Assembly: GCA_963922205.1 (NCBI GenBank)
Contig: CAWUHX010000224.1
Span: 434,001 to 498,000, forward strand
Source: Romanomermis culicivorax
Lineage: Eukaryota > Nematoda > Enoplea > Mermithida > Mermithidae
Length of the DNA: 64,000 nt
Direction: 5' to 3'
Shown here piece by piece: positions 48,528 to 60,175 of this stretch (position 1 is the first letter of the stretch; the number at the start of each line of letters is the position of its first letter). The notes under the pieces were generated by a model. It saw only the letters and a program-made list of their open reading frames with translations. It was not told the DNA's origin and searched no databases. Both the position numbers and the translations under genes were made by a program.

Positions 48528-49310
48528 TCAAGTTCAGTTCAGTTCAGTTGTGTTGACCTAAGTTCAATCCAGTTCAATTCAGTTCAATTCAGTTCAGTTC
48601 AATTCAGTTCAATTCAGTTCAATTCAGTTCAATTCAGTTCAATTCAGTTCAATTCAGTTCAATTCAGTTCAATTCAGTTCAGTTCAGTTCAGTTCAGTTC
48701 AATTCAGTTCAATTCAGTTCAATTCAGTTCAATTCAGTTCAATTCAGTTCAATTCAGTTCAATTCAGTTCAATTCAGTTCAATTCAGTTCAATTCAGTTC
48801 AATTCAGTTCAATTCAGTTCAGTTCAGTTCAATTCAGTTCAATTCAGTTCAATTCAGTTCAATTCAGTTCGATTCAGTTAAATTCAGTTCAATTGAGTTC
48901 AATTCAGTTCTATTCAGTTCAATTCAGTTCAATTCAGTTCAATTCAGTTCTATTCAGTTCAATTCAGTTCAATTCATTTCAATTCAGTTCAATTCAGTTC
49001 AATTCAGTTCAATTCAGTTCGATTCAGTTAAATTCAGTTCAATTCAGTTCAATTCAGTTCAATTCAGTTCTATTCAGTTCAATTCAGTTCAATTCAGTTC
49101 AATACAGCTCAGTTCAATTGAGTTCAATTCAGTTCAATTGAGTTCAATTCAGTTCAGTTCAGTTCAATTCAGTTCAATTCAGTTCAATTCAGTTCTCAGT
49201 TCAATTCACTTCAATTCAGTTCAATTGAGTTCAATTCAGTTCAATTCAGTTCAATTCAGTTCAGGTCAGTTCAATTCAGTTCAACTTGGTTCAGTTTGAT
49301 TGAGTTGAGT
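48528..49310. repeat. 10-bp satellite (GTTCAATTCA), left array
   Basis: About 75 tandem copies with scattered variants (GTTCAGTTCA, TATTCAGTT, GATTCAGTT, one broken frame near 49195). The open frame reading VQFSSIQFNS results from the 30-bp periodicity and is not a gene. Sister of the array at 58568. Confidence 0.95.
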
Positions 49311-49920
49311 CCAGTTCAGTTGAGTTCAGATCAATTCAGTTAAGTTCAGGTCAGCCCAGTTGACTTGAGTTCAGTTCAGTCCAATTCAGTGGAGTAGAGT
49401 AGAGTTGAGTTGAGTTGAGTTGAGTTGAGTTGAGTTGAGTTGAGTTGAGTTGAGTTGAGTTGAGTTGAGTTGAGTTGAGTTGAGTTGAGTTGAGTTGAGT
49501 TGAGTTGAGTTGAGTTGAGTTGAGTTGAGTTGAGTTGAGTTGAGTTGAGTTGAGTTGAGTTGAGTTGAGTTGAGTTGAGTTGAGTTGTTGAGTTGAGTTG
49601 AGTTGAGTTGAGTTGAGTGAGTTGAGTTGATTTGAGTTGAGTTGAGTTGAGTTGAGTTGACTTGAGTTGAGTTGAGTTGAGTTGAGTTGAGTTGAGTTGA
49701 GTTGAGTTGAGTTGAGTTGAGTTGAGTTGAGTTGAGTTGAGTTGAGTTGAGTTGAGTTGAGTTGAGTTGAGTTGAGTTGAGTTGAGTTGAGTTGAGTTGA
49801 CTTGAGTTGAGTTCAGTTGAGTTCAGGTCAGTTCAGTTGAGTTCAGGTCAGTCCAGCTGACTTAAGCTCAGTTCAGTCCAATTCAGTTGAATAGAGTTGA
49901 GTTGAGTTCAGTTTAATATA
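49311..49920. repeat. GTTGA pentamer satellite, left array, with degenerate edges
   Basis: Degenerate GTTCA/GTTGA mix to about 49397, nearly pure (GAGTT)n to about 49800 with a few slips (for example near 49587 and 49617), then a 115-bp degenerate edge. That edge (GTTCAGGTCAGTCCAGCTGA, ACTTAAGCTC) is almost the same as at 59930-59985. Confidence 0.95.
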
Positions 49921-50064
49921 ATAAATTGTGAAAAAACTTACAGTAGAGCACATCAACAAACACAGACCCTAATAGTATCCAACTGTTGACCTTGGCGTTA
50001 TCAGCACTATCAACTTTATTACTACACAAGTTTCCATAGACTACAGTATACTCTAACATAAAAA
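49921..50064 (-). terminator. 3' flank of the duplicated receptor 3' end, with AATAAA
   Basis: Minus-strand AATAAA at 50015-50020, 45 bases after the TAG, matching the flank of the intact gene at 60126-60131. Confidence 0.5.
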
Positions 50065-50939
50065 CTACAATAAAATATCATTATCTTGACCATTGAAACT
50101 CCGCAACGAGTCTTGGTCACTGCTCGGGCCAGCCCGATCCAGCCGGGCATTGGCCATTGATGAGAATCGGCATCGTCCGCCGGAGCATGTAGCCTGTGGC
50201 GAAATTTCCACATTTTCGTTTGGAAAAATGACACATTTGGGTGAAGCGGGTGTCCGGCAAGATTTGCACAAAGATACGTTACTGTCGCTGGCTGCCTGCT
50301 CATCATTGTCGGTGATGCTCCGTTCGTTGCCGTACGTGCTGGTCGATGGTGTCAGGACTTTGGTTGGAGTGGTCTTGAGGGCAACAATGGATGACGGCAA
50401 GGTTGATCGATTATCCGTATTTGACGAGCCGAACATGAAACCAAAGGAGATACTTTTGGATGCTCTTTTGGTCAAGAAACGACCAGCACCTAGAATGCAT
50501 GAGGTCATGACCATAGTACATGTTATAACATAGAGATCCTGCTTTAATTTGTTGTAAAATGCTTTACCATGAAACTTGCGTTTGGTTAGCTGATTTCGAA
50601 AATTAGGTCTATAAGCGCAAGTTGTCGATTGGGTATTGGTCACTTCGCTAGCTTCGACGGTCATTTTGGTCGCTTCCTCCAAACACCGTTTCACTTCGGC
50701 AATTGCCGCTTCTTTTTATTCAGGTTTGAGAAAAGCTTAAAATTGCAATTTTACACCATTTCCATGCTCACTTCCAGCACTTGTCTTTTGATTTCTTCAT
50801 TTTCCAGCAACAATTGTTTCAAACGTTCGTGCTCTTCGATGGTCAATTGATTCAGGCTCGACGCCGTACTATTGCTCTGACCACCACCCAAAGTTTGATG
50901 TTGCTTCTGTTTTTTGCGACTTTGCAATAGATAGACTAC
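50065..50939 (-). pseudogene. Detached 3'-end copy of the GABA-B type receptor gene
   Basis: Three exon equivalents on the minus strand: 50757-50939 (61 codons, VVYLLQSRKKQKQHQTLGGG, then the coiled coil TIEEHERLKQLLLENEEIKR), an exon ending at 50568, and 50065-50489. They match the last three exons of the gene at 60176-61050. The copy has no membrane exons upstream. The acceptor before the middle exon reads CTGAATAA where the intact gene has CTGAATAG, so that AG is lost; the next AG (AAAAAG) would shift the frame. The coiled-coil exon lacks four residues (TVTF region) and the last exon has a small insert (KTTPTK). Frames are otherwise open, so the copy is young. It most likely is a non-functional duplicate or an alternative 3' end far downstream. 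Confidence 0.85.
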
Positions 50940-51254
50940 CTGCAAAATGGTATACTGTAGAAAAATGCACGTTAGAAAACATTAAAATTTTCTTTTAGAA
51001 ATTTTCATATTTGTGTTAAAAAATTTGAATTTTTGAAAAAATTGAAATAATTTTCTCAAAAATGTAGAATTGGCGAAATTTCCACCAAAAATTTGGATTA
51101 TTTGTAAATTTCAATAATTTTCGAATTTTTGAATTTTCAAAAGCCATGACTATGCTTTCTACAGTGACGTGGAATTTACAATAAATCTAGAAAAATTTGA
51201 GCCAAAATTTCTTTAAAAATTGCAAATTTTTGATCACTTTTGCCTGAAAAATCA
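50940..51254. other. Right edge of the receptor duplication and AT-rich spacer
   Basis: Similarity with the intact locus stops near 50970 ('actgtagaaaaatg'); beyond it the two loci are unrelated. No gene is seen. Confidence 0.6.
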
Positions 51255-54200
51255 ACGAAAAAGTCGAAAAGTCTGCTTTTTTGACAATTTTTCCAAAAAA
51301 TTGCAAATTTTCCAATTTTTCCAAAAACAAATTTTCTTTATTTCAAAGCATGTACGAAATTCGCAATTTTTTAATGAAAAATTGGGATTTTGACTCTAAA
51401 TTCTCAGAAAAAAGACAATTTTCCATTTTTCAACGAAAAATTATCCAAAATTCACAATTTTTTGTGGAATTTTCGGACGCTAAAAAACAGAATTTGAATT
51501 TCCTGATTTTCCAACTATAAAGTTCAAAAAGTCGCCAAAAAATTTTCATAATTTTCGAATTTTCCGCAAAGCAATTTTTTTCTGAAAAATGTAAATTTCG
51601 GAAAAATGTAAATTTGTTCATATTTTCGTCTAAAAATGAAAAACTGGTCATTTTTTAGCCGAAAAAATGTAAATTTCTACTGAAAAAAATTGAAAATTTT
51701 GTCAATTTTTAAGGGAAAAAATGTCAATTTTTGTCGAAAAAATATAAATTTGGTAAAGTTTTAGTGGAAAAAAATTAATGCGTTACTCTTTTTTGTTTAA
51801 AAAATTGTAAATTTAGTCAATTTCTCGTCGAAAAATGTAAAATTTTATAGATTTTCCGTTTAAAAAATGCAAATTTAGTTAATTCCTGGTCGAAAATTGA
51901 AGGTTTTGTAAATTTTAAATGGAAAAAAAAATTCCGAAAAATTTCAAAACGGTACATTTTTTTCTAGAATTTTTAGAATTTGGCACTACAAAATTCCAAT
52001 TTTTTTAAATCAAAATAAGCGAATTTTTCAAAATTTTTAGTGAAAAATGAAAAATTCTCTTGGAAACTTTCGAAAATTGTGCTTTTTTCAGAATTTTGCG
52101 TCGAAAATTTCAATTTTGCCTTAAAAAATTGCGAATGTTTGCAGATTTTTCGTTGAAAAATCGGAAATTCGTTTCGGAAAGTTGGCAAGTGTTGCTGTTT
52201 TTAGAAATTTTGCGTCTAAAATTCAAATTTCTAGTGAAAAAATGAGTGATTTTCATTATTTTTCTTTGAAAAATCGAAAATTCATTTTTTTTAAAGATTT
52301 CGTCTGAAAAATTCAATTTTTTCTCAAAAATTGGCAAATTTTTGTTCATTTCTGGTGAAAAATCAAAAATTCTATTCAAAACTTTCGAAAATTCTCTTTT
52401 TTCTGCGAATTTTCCGTCAAAAAATCAAATTTTTCTTTGAAAAACTACAAATTTTTGATGATTTTTCGTTGAAAAATCAAAAATTCCTTTTTTGAAAAAT
52501 TTGGCAATTCTGTTCTTTATGCGAATTTCGCGTTGAAAATTGAAATTTTTTTGTAAAGATTTTTTGTTGGAAATATGATAATTCGTTTGGAAAAATTGAA
52601 TTTTTCGTCAAAAAAATTTTTTTTGCTCATCAAACAAATTGAACATTTTCAAAATTTTAAAACTTTTTCGAAAAGAAAATTGAAAATTTTGAATTTTTTT
52701 GAAAATTTTTCATCAAAAAATTGTAATTTTTCATGTTTTTCGTTTGAAAAATGCGACAATTCGTTGGGAAAAATTTGAATTCTATTTGAAAATGATGCTC
52801 TTTTTTGGATTTTTCTGTGTAAAATTCGAAATTGTCCGTCAAAAAAAAATTTTTTTGTCCATCAAAGAATTGGCATTTTTAACTTTTTCGAAAATTTTTC
52901 AACTTTTTGAAAAAATATTTGAAAAAAATTAAAATTAAGAAAAACTGGAAAAAATTTTTTTTCTGAAAATAATCCAAAATTTGAAATTTTTGAAATAAAA
53001 TTTTTTTGGAATTTATAAAATTTTTACAAAAATTTGCAAATTTTGAAAAGAATTTGCAAATTTTGAAAAAAGTCGAAATTACCAATTTTAGAAAAATTAT
53101 AAGTTTAAGAAAATTTTGCAAAAATGATTTTGGAAAAAAATCAAAAAAGTTTAAAACAACCTGAATTTTTTGTTTTTTGTATAAAACTAAGATTGTTGGG
53201 TATCAATCGATTCGTCTCGACGAGGCGAACAAAAAACAACCATGACATTTTTTTAAATTTTCACTTCCCATCGACTTATCACTAAAAATAGGATTTTTTT
53301 TTAGAAAATTTTTTCTTTTTTCTCCAAAAATTAGCATATTGGGTACGAATAGATAGATCTCGACCAGACGAACCCAAAAATCATAATTATATTTTCTAAG
53401 TTTCATTTTTGATTGAATTATCGACAAAAAACTGTGGAATTTATGATTTTTGATATTTTTTTCATTTTTTCAAAAAATTTTCATCAAAAATGACTCGAAA
53501 AAAATTTTTTTTTGGAATTTTCAATTTTTCAATGATTTTGGGAAAAAAATACAAAGGAATGAATATTTAAAAAAATTCAAAATAACTTTTCAAAAAGTTT
53601 TGAAAAAATTTAATTTTTATTTTTTTCATCTAGTTATCCTCAAAAATGAACCAATTCTTTGTTTTTTATCCAAAACTAAGATTGTTGGGTATCATTCGAT
53701 TTGTCTCGACGAGACGAACAAAAAACAACCCAGACTTTTTTTTCTAATTTCACTTCCCATCGAGTTATCGTTAAAAATAGGATTCTTTGCTTCTGTTGCA
53801 TTGGCAATTTTTCCTTTTTTCTCCAAAAATTAGCATTTTGGGCGGGAATGGATAGATCTCGACGAGACGAACCCAAAAATCATAATTATATTTTCTAATT
53901 TTCATTTTTGATGGAATGATCGACAAAAAACTGTGCGATTCATGATTTTTGATATTTTTTTCATTTTTTGCAAAATTTTTATTTTTTCAGAATTTTTGGC
54001 TAATTTCTTTATTTTTCTAATAAAACATGAATGAAAAAGAATTTTTTTTTTAAATGATTGTTTTATGAAACTTTTTCTTTTTTAAAGAATGATAATTTTT
54101 TTCAGAAAAAAATCATTTTTTTGCGGAAATTTTTTTTGCTTTTTTTTCTTGTTCTTTTAAATGATGATTTTTTAAAGAAAATTTTTTTCTTGGAAATATG

Positions 54201-56400
54201 TTACTTTTAAACGATAACTTTTTGAAAAAAAAAAATTTTTTTCGAAGAAATTTTCTTTTTGCAAAATTTTCATTTTTCTTCTTTTTTTCAACAAAATTTC
54301 CATAAAATTAAAATTTTCAATAATTTTTTTTAAAATTTTTTTGCAAAATTTACACTTTTCTTCTTTTTTCCAACAAAATTTTTGAAATTTTAATTTAAAA
54401 AAAATTTTGATTTTGTAAAATTTAAATTTTTCCGAATTTTTAGTCCATTTTTTAAAGGGAAGTTTAAGAAAATTTTGCAAAAATGATTTTGGAAAGAAAT
54501 CAAAAAAGTTTAAAACGATCTGAATTTTTTGTTTTTTCTCCAAAACTACGCTTGTTGGGTATCATTCGATTCGTCTCAACGAGACGAACAAAAAACAACC
54601 ATGACTTTTTTTTCTAATTTCACTTCCCATCGACTTATCGTTGAAAATGGGATTTTTTTTTTGAAAATGGGATTTTTTTTAGAAAATTTTTCCTTTTTTT
54701 TCCAAAAATTAGCATATTGGGTACGAATGGATAGATCTCGATGAGACGAACCCAAAAATCATAATTATTATTTCTAATTTTCATTTTTGATGGAATTATC
54801 GACAAAAAACTGTGGAATTGATGATTTTTGATATTTTTTTCATTTTTTAACAAAATTTCCATAGAAAATGACTGGGAAAAAATTTTTTTTTGAAATTTTC
54901 AATTTTTCAATGATTTTGGAAAAAAAATACAAAGGAATGAATATTTGAAAAAATTCAAAATAACTTTTCAAAAAGTTTTAAAAAAATTTCATTTTTATTT
55001 TTTTCATCTAGTTATCCTCAAAAATGAACCAATTCTTTGTTTTTTGTCCAAAACTAAGATTGTTGGGTATCAATCGATTCGTCTCGACGAGACGAACAAA
55101 AAAGAACGATGACTTTTTTCTCTATTTCCATTTCCCATCGAGTTATCGTTGAAAATAGGATTTTTTTTCGAAAATTTTTCCTTTTTTGCCCAAAAATTAG
55201 CATATTGGGTACGAATGGATAGATCTCAATGAGACGAACCCAAAAATCATAATTATATTCTTTAATTTTCATTTTTGATCGAATTATCGACAAAAAACTG
55301 TGCAATTCATGATTTTTGATATTTTTTTCATTTTTTGCAAAATTTTCGTTGTAAATTTTTGAATTTTTTACGTATTTCTAAATTTAAAGTGATCTTAATT
55401 TTTTTCTAAATTCGAAAAAAATGTTGCAAATTCTTTAAAAAATTCTTATCGAATTTTACAAAAAATTTCGAAATCTACAATAAAGAAGTGAAGCAAAATT
55501 GAAAAATCTAGGAAAAATAAGAAAAAAATTGAAAAATGGAAAAGAATTTTGAAAATTGGACAAAATTTGAAAACTCGAACAAAATTGGACAGTCGAAAAA
55601 TTTGAAAAATTGTCACAATCTGAAAAAATTATGAGACTGTTTGCAATATGGAAAAAACTATAAAAATTGAAAGAATATTTTTTGGAAAATTCAATTTTTT
55701 TCTGAATTTTTAATTTTTTCAATATTTTGCTGAAAATCCAATATTTTTTTGATTTCCAGTCAATTTTGAATTTTTATCTAAATTTTCGATAATTTTGGCG
55801 AAATTTGTCAATTTTTTCGAAAATTCTAATTTTTTCTGAAATAAGCTTTTTTCTAAATTATTATCGAACAAAAAAGTGAAAAATGAGAAAAAACCTGAAA
55901 AATAACTCAAAAAGCAGAAAATAACTGCAAAAATTAAAAAAAAATAAGCAGTAATGATAAAAACAGCATAAACAATTTTCATTTTTCTACATTTTTGCAA
56001 CAAAATTTCTATAAAAATGATAATTTTCAAGGATTTTTTTATTTTTTGATTTTTCTTGCAAAATTTTCATTTTTCTTCATTTTTCAACAAAATTTCCATA
56101 AAATATAATGATTTTCAATAATTTCCGAAATTTTTCGGTAAAATTTGGATTTTTCTATGTTTTTTCAAACAAAATTTCCTTAAAAAAGGATAATTTTTAA
56201 TTTTTTCCGAAATTCCTTCTATAAAATAAAAATTTTTTCCAATCATTTTTTTCAAAAAAATTTCCATAAAAAATGGAAATTTTCAATAATTTTTTTTCAA
56301 TTTGTTCGTGAAACCTTCATTTTTCTGAATTTTGAAATTTTGAAAAATTGAAAAATTTTGAAAATTTTTTTAAAAATTTGAAAAAAAGTTTTTTTCAAGT
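51255..56400 (+). repeat. Diverged, exon-less relative of the 5.6-kb ACADM unit
   Basis: Begins with 'aaaaagtcgaaaagtctgct' as at 28030 and shows the unit's blocks in order: the 'caaaaacaaattttc..atttcaaagcat' stretch (51330), the 'tttttgaaaaaatatttgaa' stretch (52905), several TCTCGACGAGA elements, 'gtgaagcaaaattgaaaaat' (55488), and 'caaaatttccataaaa' blocks (56090). It lacks the TACTGTAG patch and both ACADM exons. The part at 51.6-52.6 kb is foreign AT-repeat of the intron 3/intron 4 type. Confidence 0.65.
53185..55320. repeat. Cluster of four TCTCGACGAGA elements
   Basis: Elements at about 53190-53420, 53680-53905, 54545-54780 and 55065-55285, each with two palindromic cores. These are more diverged than those in the tandem array (for example TCTCGACGAGGCG, TCTCGACCAGACG, TCTCAATGAGACG), so both intact and decayed palindromes are seen. 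Confidence 0.8.
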
Positions 56401-56896
56401 AAAAATTGTCAAAAACAGCAGAATTTCGGCCAAAATTTAAAATTTTTCGAAACGAATTCGCAATTGAAATCTTTTTTGGCTGAAAAATTGAAAAATTCAG
56501 AAGTTTTTGATGAAAAACGTTTCGAAAACCATTTTCTAGGTGAAATTTCTATAAAAAATTTGAATATTCTCTCAACTATTGTAGTTTTTGAGCCGGAAAA
56601 TTTTGAACTTTTTGTCTTTTTTTATTGAAAAACTTGAAATTCGTTTCGAAAAATTAAAAATCCCATTTTTTTAGTCGAAAAAATGCTGAAACGTGAGGAG
56701 ATTTGATGATTAGTAGACAAAAAAGGAAAAAATTCATTTCAATTAAAATTTATTGATTTGGAAGGAAATTTCGAAAATTCACCCAATTTTTGACTAAAAA
56801 ACGACAAATTTGGCGAGTAATTTCGATAATTTGGTCAATTTTCAACGAAAAACTGCCGAAATTTGCAAAAAATTGCGCACATTGGAGCATTTTCAG
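56401..56896. other. AT-rich spacer before the unrecognised gene
   Basis: Background AT-rich words; no exon is recognised. Ends at a possible acceptor GCATTTTCAG (about 56896). Confidence 0.4.
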
Positions 56897-57720
56897 GTCA
56901 AAAAATTGTCACCTTCGAATTGAAGGACGGTGTAAAAGCAAAGATATTGAACAAAATTCTTAGCTACAGTAAGACGCCTGTCGATGGTCCGCGTAGCTCA
57001 CTCCACTTTGTACTTGCACGCCTCTTCATACAAACGACAAACTTTGGAAAAATCTTACAAATCAGCGGAAACACACTACTTGGCATCTACTTTTCAGAAA
57101 GCAGATGAACAACTGGCCGAAAATGAAAAATTTCAATCTAATTTGACTTTATTCAATCCGGTTGTACTATTTTTCAAAATTAATAGTGAGCCAATTTTCA
57201 TCCAAGTTGCGCAATTTTTCTAATCATCGTACATTTCCTGGACAAAGCAAAATTGAACCTACGTGTCGTAAATTTTCAGCATAACAAAATGTGGAGCTCG
57301 CTATTTGTTTTGTGATCCAATGATTCTCCTAGCACCAAACTAAACGGCTCTTTGTACGATATAAAGTGATGCGCGTGAACGGCTAACATCAATTTTTCTA
57401 TTCGCAACAAATATGTGGACCAATCCGTTGAGCAACGTGTGCCGATATGCGCTACAGTAAGACGACTCTCGATGGTCCCCCTTGCTCACTCCACTTTATA
57501 CCTGCCGGCCTCATGTGAGAATCGACAGTATAGCAAAATCGGTTGGAGCACACTACAACATATGTTCAATCAAGAGCAGCAAGGTGAAAAAAATGTATTC
57601 TATAAGCAGATCGGTGACCAAAATCTGCGTATATTCATCGCGCGAAATGAACGAATAATTTTTCACGATATTTTATACGAAGGTGCAATTGGGAAAAATG
57701 TGACCAACGACCCTGCGAGA
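56897..57720 (+). pseudogene. Unrecognised, duplicated exon-like module upstream of the 57722 frame
   Basis: Two related stretches start at 56963 and 57451 (both GCTACAGTAAGACG). They read TVRRLSMVRVAHSTLYLHAS and TVRRLSMVPLAHSTLYLPAS, then diverge. The first continues to LTLFNPVVLFFKIN (possible donor near 57184). The second continues to LRIFIARNERIIFHDILYEG and ends in a stop at about 57744, one base out of frame with the long frame that starts at 57722. Codon use is balanced and unlike the AT-rich background, so this was or is protein-coding. I do not recognise the family. It could be two exons of one gene or a tandem-duplicated exon that is decaying. Confidence 0.45.
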
Positions 57721-57721
57721 A

Positions 57722-58585
57722 ATGCTGAAAAAAGTCAATTTTAAATTATCGGATAGGGACAATTTGGAAATGTTCAGGTATATTGTGGAAAAAGATTGCA
57801 AAAATCTTAAAGCTAAAGGCCTAATGAAGATGGAGTTGGTGGATAGTCTGACCTGGACTTTCCAAGCCTCCGAGAAAAGTGCAAAGTTTGTCAAAAAACA
57901 TGTACTATCCATGATGGATGATCATGAGCATTTTTTCTCAACACTTGCTGAAAATGAACAGTTTACTGTAGAAAAGTTGGGCATCATAATTTTCTGGATA
58001 ATCACTCAATGGACACAAGAAAAATCTTCAGAAAATGAGTTAGTAGCTCGAGCAGCATATAGCCACGGATTCTTTTTCGCAAGTACGTCCGAAGCCTATC
58101 ACAGCATTTTACAAAAAAGCGGCTTGCCCGTAGTATCTTACGCAGGTGGTGTATTGTCCTTGTGCCTTCCCGAAATGCCAATCTCTGATCGATACCTCTT
58201 GATCAATACGCCCGGCAAGAGAACGGCCACCTATCGCTTTTTGTTAGCGAGTAAAAATGATCTGGTTATGCATGAAGCGATCATTGTCCCTAAACATTTG
58301 CAATTTAGACCAGTAAAATTGACTTTTCAAAAAATTCTGCATGATATCAACCAGCATCTTTTAGATGTTTCTTCCAGGGTCGAGTATTTTGAAGTGATTG
58401 AGCAATTTTTCAAAAGGCACGCAATCCAGAATAGGGAACAGGTCAAAGTCTCTTCTCTGGGATTGTTGACCGGGAAATACGGCGCCAGTGCACATACATG
58501 CGTATGCATGGTTTCGAACAAACGTAAGACCGTCGCTATTGAATGGATATTTTTCCAAGATGAAAATCAAGTTCAGTTCAGTTGA
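57722..58585 (+). CDS. Hypothetical protein, truncated by satellite DNA
   Basis: An open frame of 287 codons with ordinary amino-acid composition (MLKKVNFKLSDRDNLEMFRY at the start, and YSHGFFFASTSEAYHSILQK near residue 115). I recognise no domain, signal peptide or membrane segment. Upstream, the overlapping frame from 57415 reads naturally into it (NDPAR, then EMLKKVNF) if one base is shifted at about 57720. This suggests either a frameshift mutation or a base-call error in one longer gene. The 3' end runs into the 10-bp satellite at about 58568 (DENQ, then VQFS and a stop), so the real C-terminus is missing. The breakpoint coincides with the edge of the duplicated receptor/satellite block. 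Confidence 0.55.
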   Translation: MLKKVNFKLSDRDNLEMFRYIVEKDCKNLKAKGLMKMELVDSLTWTFQASEKSAKFVKKHVLSMMDDHEHFFSTLAENEQFTVEKLGIIIFWIITQWTQEKSSENELVARAAYSHGFFFASTSEAYHSILQKSGLPVVSYAGGVLSLCLPEMPISDRYLLINTPGKRTATYRFLLASKNDLVMHEAIIVPKHLQFRPVKLTFQKILHDINQHLLDVSSRVEYFEVIEQFFKRHAIQNREQVKVSSLGLLTGKYGASAHTCVCMVSNKRKTVAIEWIFFQDENQVQFS

Positions 58586-59355
58586 GCTGAGTTGACCTGA
58601 GTTCAATTGAGTTCAATTCAGTTCAATTCAGTTCAATTCAGTTCAATTCAGTTCAATTCAGTTCAATTCAGTTCAATTCAGTTCAATTCAGTTCAATTCA
58701 GTTCAATTCAGTTCAATTCAGTTCAATTCAGTTCAATTCAGTTCAATTCAGTTCAATTCAGTTCAATTCAGTTAAATTCAGTTCAATTCAGTTCAATTCA
58801 GTTCAATTCAGTTCAATTCAGTTCAATTCAGTTCAATTCAGTTCAATTCAGTTCAATTCAGTTCAATTCAGTTCAATTCAGTTCAATTCAGTTCAATTCA
58901 GTTCAATTCAGTTCAATTCAGTTCAATTCAGTTCAATTCAGTTCAATTCAGTTCAATTCAGTTCAATTCAGTTCAATTCAGTTCAATTCAGTTCAATTCA
59001 GTTCAATTCAGTTCAATTCAGTTCAATTCAGTTCAATTCAGTTCAATTCAGTTCAATTCAGTTCAATTCAGTTCAATTCAGTTCAATTCAGTTCAATTCA
59101 GTTCAATTCAGTTCAATTCAGTTCAATTCAGTTCAATTCAGTTCAATTCAGTTCAATTCAGTTCAATTCAGTTCAATTCAGTTCAATTCAGTTCAATTCA
59201 GTTCAATTCAGTTCAATTCAGTTCAATTCAGTTTAATTCAGTTCAATTCAGTTCAATTCAGTTCAATTCAGTTCAATTCAGTTCAATTCAGTTCAATTCA
59301 GTTCAATTCAGTTCAATTCAGTTCAATTCAGTTCAATTCAGTTCAATTCAGTTCA
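58568..59355. repeat. 10-bp satellite (GTTCAATTCA), right array
   Basis: About 75 copies, almost perfect (single variants near 58771 and 59232), much cleaner than the left array. The 209-codon frame over it is an artefact of the repeat. Confidence 0.96.
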
Positions 59356-60040
59356 GTTTGATCGAGTTGAGTCCAGTTCAGTTGAGTTTAGGTCAGGCCA
59401 GTTGACTTGAGTTCAGTTCAGTCCAATTCAGTGGAGCAGAGTAGAGTTGAGTTCAGTTCAGTTGAGTTTAGTTGAGTTTAGTTGAGTTGAGTTGAGTTGA
59501 GTTGAGTTGAGTTGAGTTGAGTTGAGTTGAGTTGAGTTGAGTTGAGTCGAGTTGAGTTGAGTTGAGTTCAGTCTAGTTGAGTTGAGTTGAGTTGAGTTGA
59601 GTTGAGTTGAGTTGAGTTAAGTTGAGTTGAGTTGAGTTGAGTTGAGTTGAGTTGAGTTGAGTTGAGTTGAGTTGAGTTGAGTTGAGTTGAGTTGAGTTGA
59701 GTTGAGTTGAGTTGAGTTGAGTTGAGTTGAGTTGAGTTAAGTTGAGTTAAGTTGAGTTAAGTTGAGTTAAGTTGAGTTAAGTTGAGTTAAGTTGAGTTAA
59801 GTTGAGTTAAGTTGAGTTAAGTTGAGTTAAGTTGAGTTAAGTTGAGTTAATTTGAGTTCATTTGAGTTGAGTTCAGTTGAGTTGAGTTGACTTGAGTTGA
59901 GTTCAGTTGAGTTCAGGTCAGTTCAGTTGAGTTCAGGTCAGTCCAGCTGACTTAAGCTCAGTTCAGTCCAATTCAGTTGAATAAAGTTGAGTTGAGCTAA
60001 GTGGAGTTGAGTTGAGTTCAGTTTAATAAAATAAATTGTG
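59356..60040. repeat. GTTGA pentamer satellite, right array, with a GTTGAGTTAA sub-array
   Basis: Degenerate edge to about 59460, (GTTGA)n to about 59735, then about 12 copies of a 10-bp GTTGAGTTAA variant (59736-59850), then a degenerate edge shared with the left array. The GTTGAGTTAA sub-array is absent from the left locus. Confidence 0.95.
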
Positions 60041-60125
60041 AAAAAAATTTACAGTAGAGCATGTCAACAAACACAGACCCTAATAGTATCCCACTGTTGA
60101 CCCTGGCGTTATCAGCACTATCAAC

Positions 60126-60131
60126 TTTATT
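60126..60131 (-). terminator. Candidate polyadenylation signal of the GABA-B type receptor gene
   Basis: AATAAA on the minus strand, 45 bases after the TAG at 60176-60178. Confidence 0.6.
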
Positions 60132-60175
60132 ACTACACAAGTTTCCATAGACTACAGTATACTCTAACATAAAAA

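Noticed and set aside
58607-59236. 209-codon open frame rich in VQFSSIQFNS
   Set aside because: It is the 10-bp satellite read in a 30-bp cycle; the same applies to the frames at 48519-49141.
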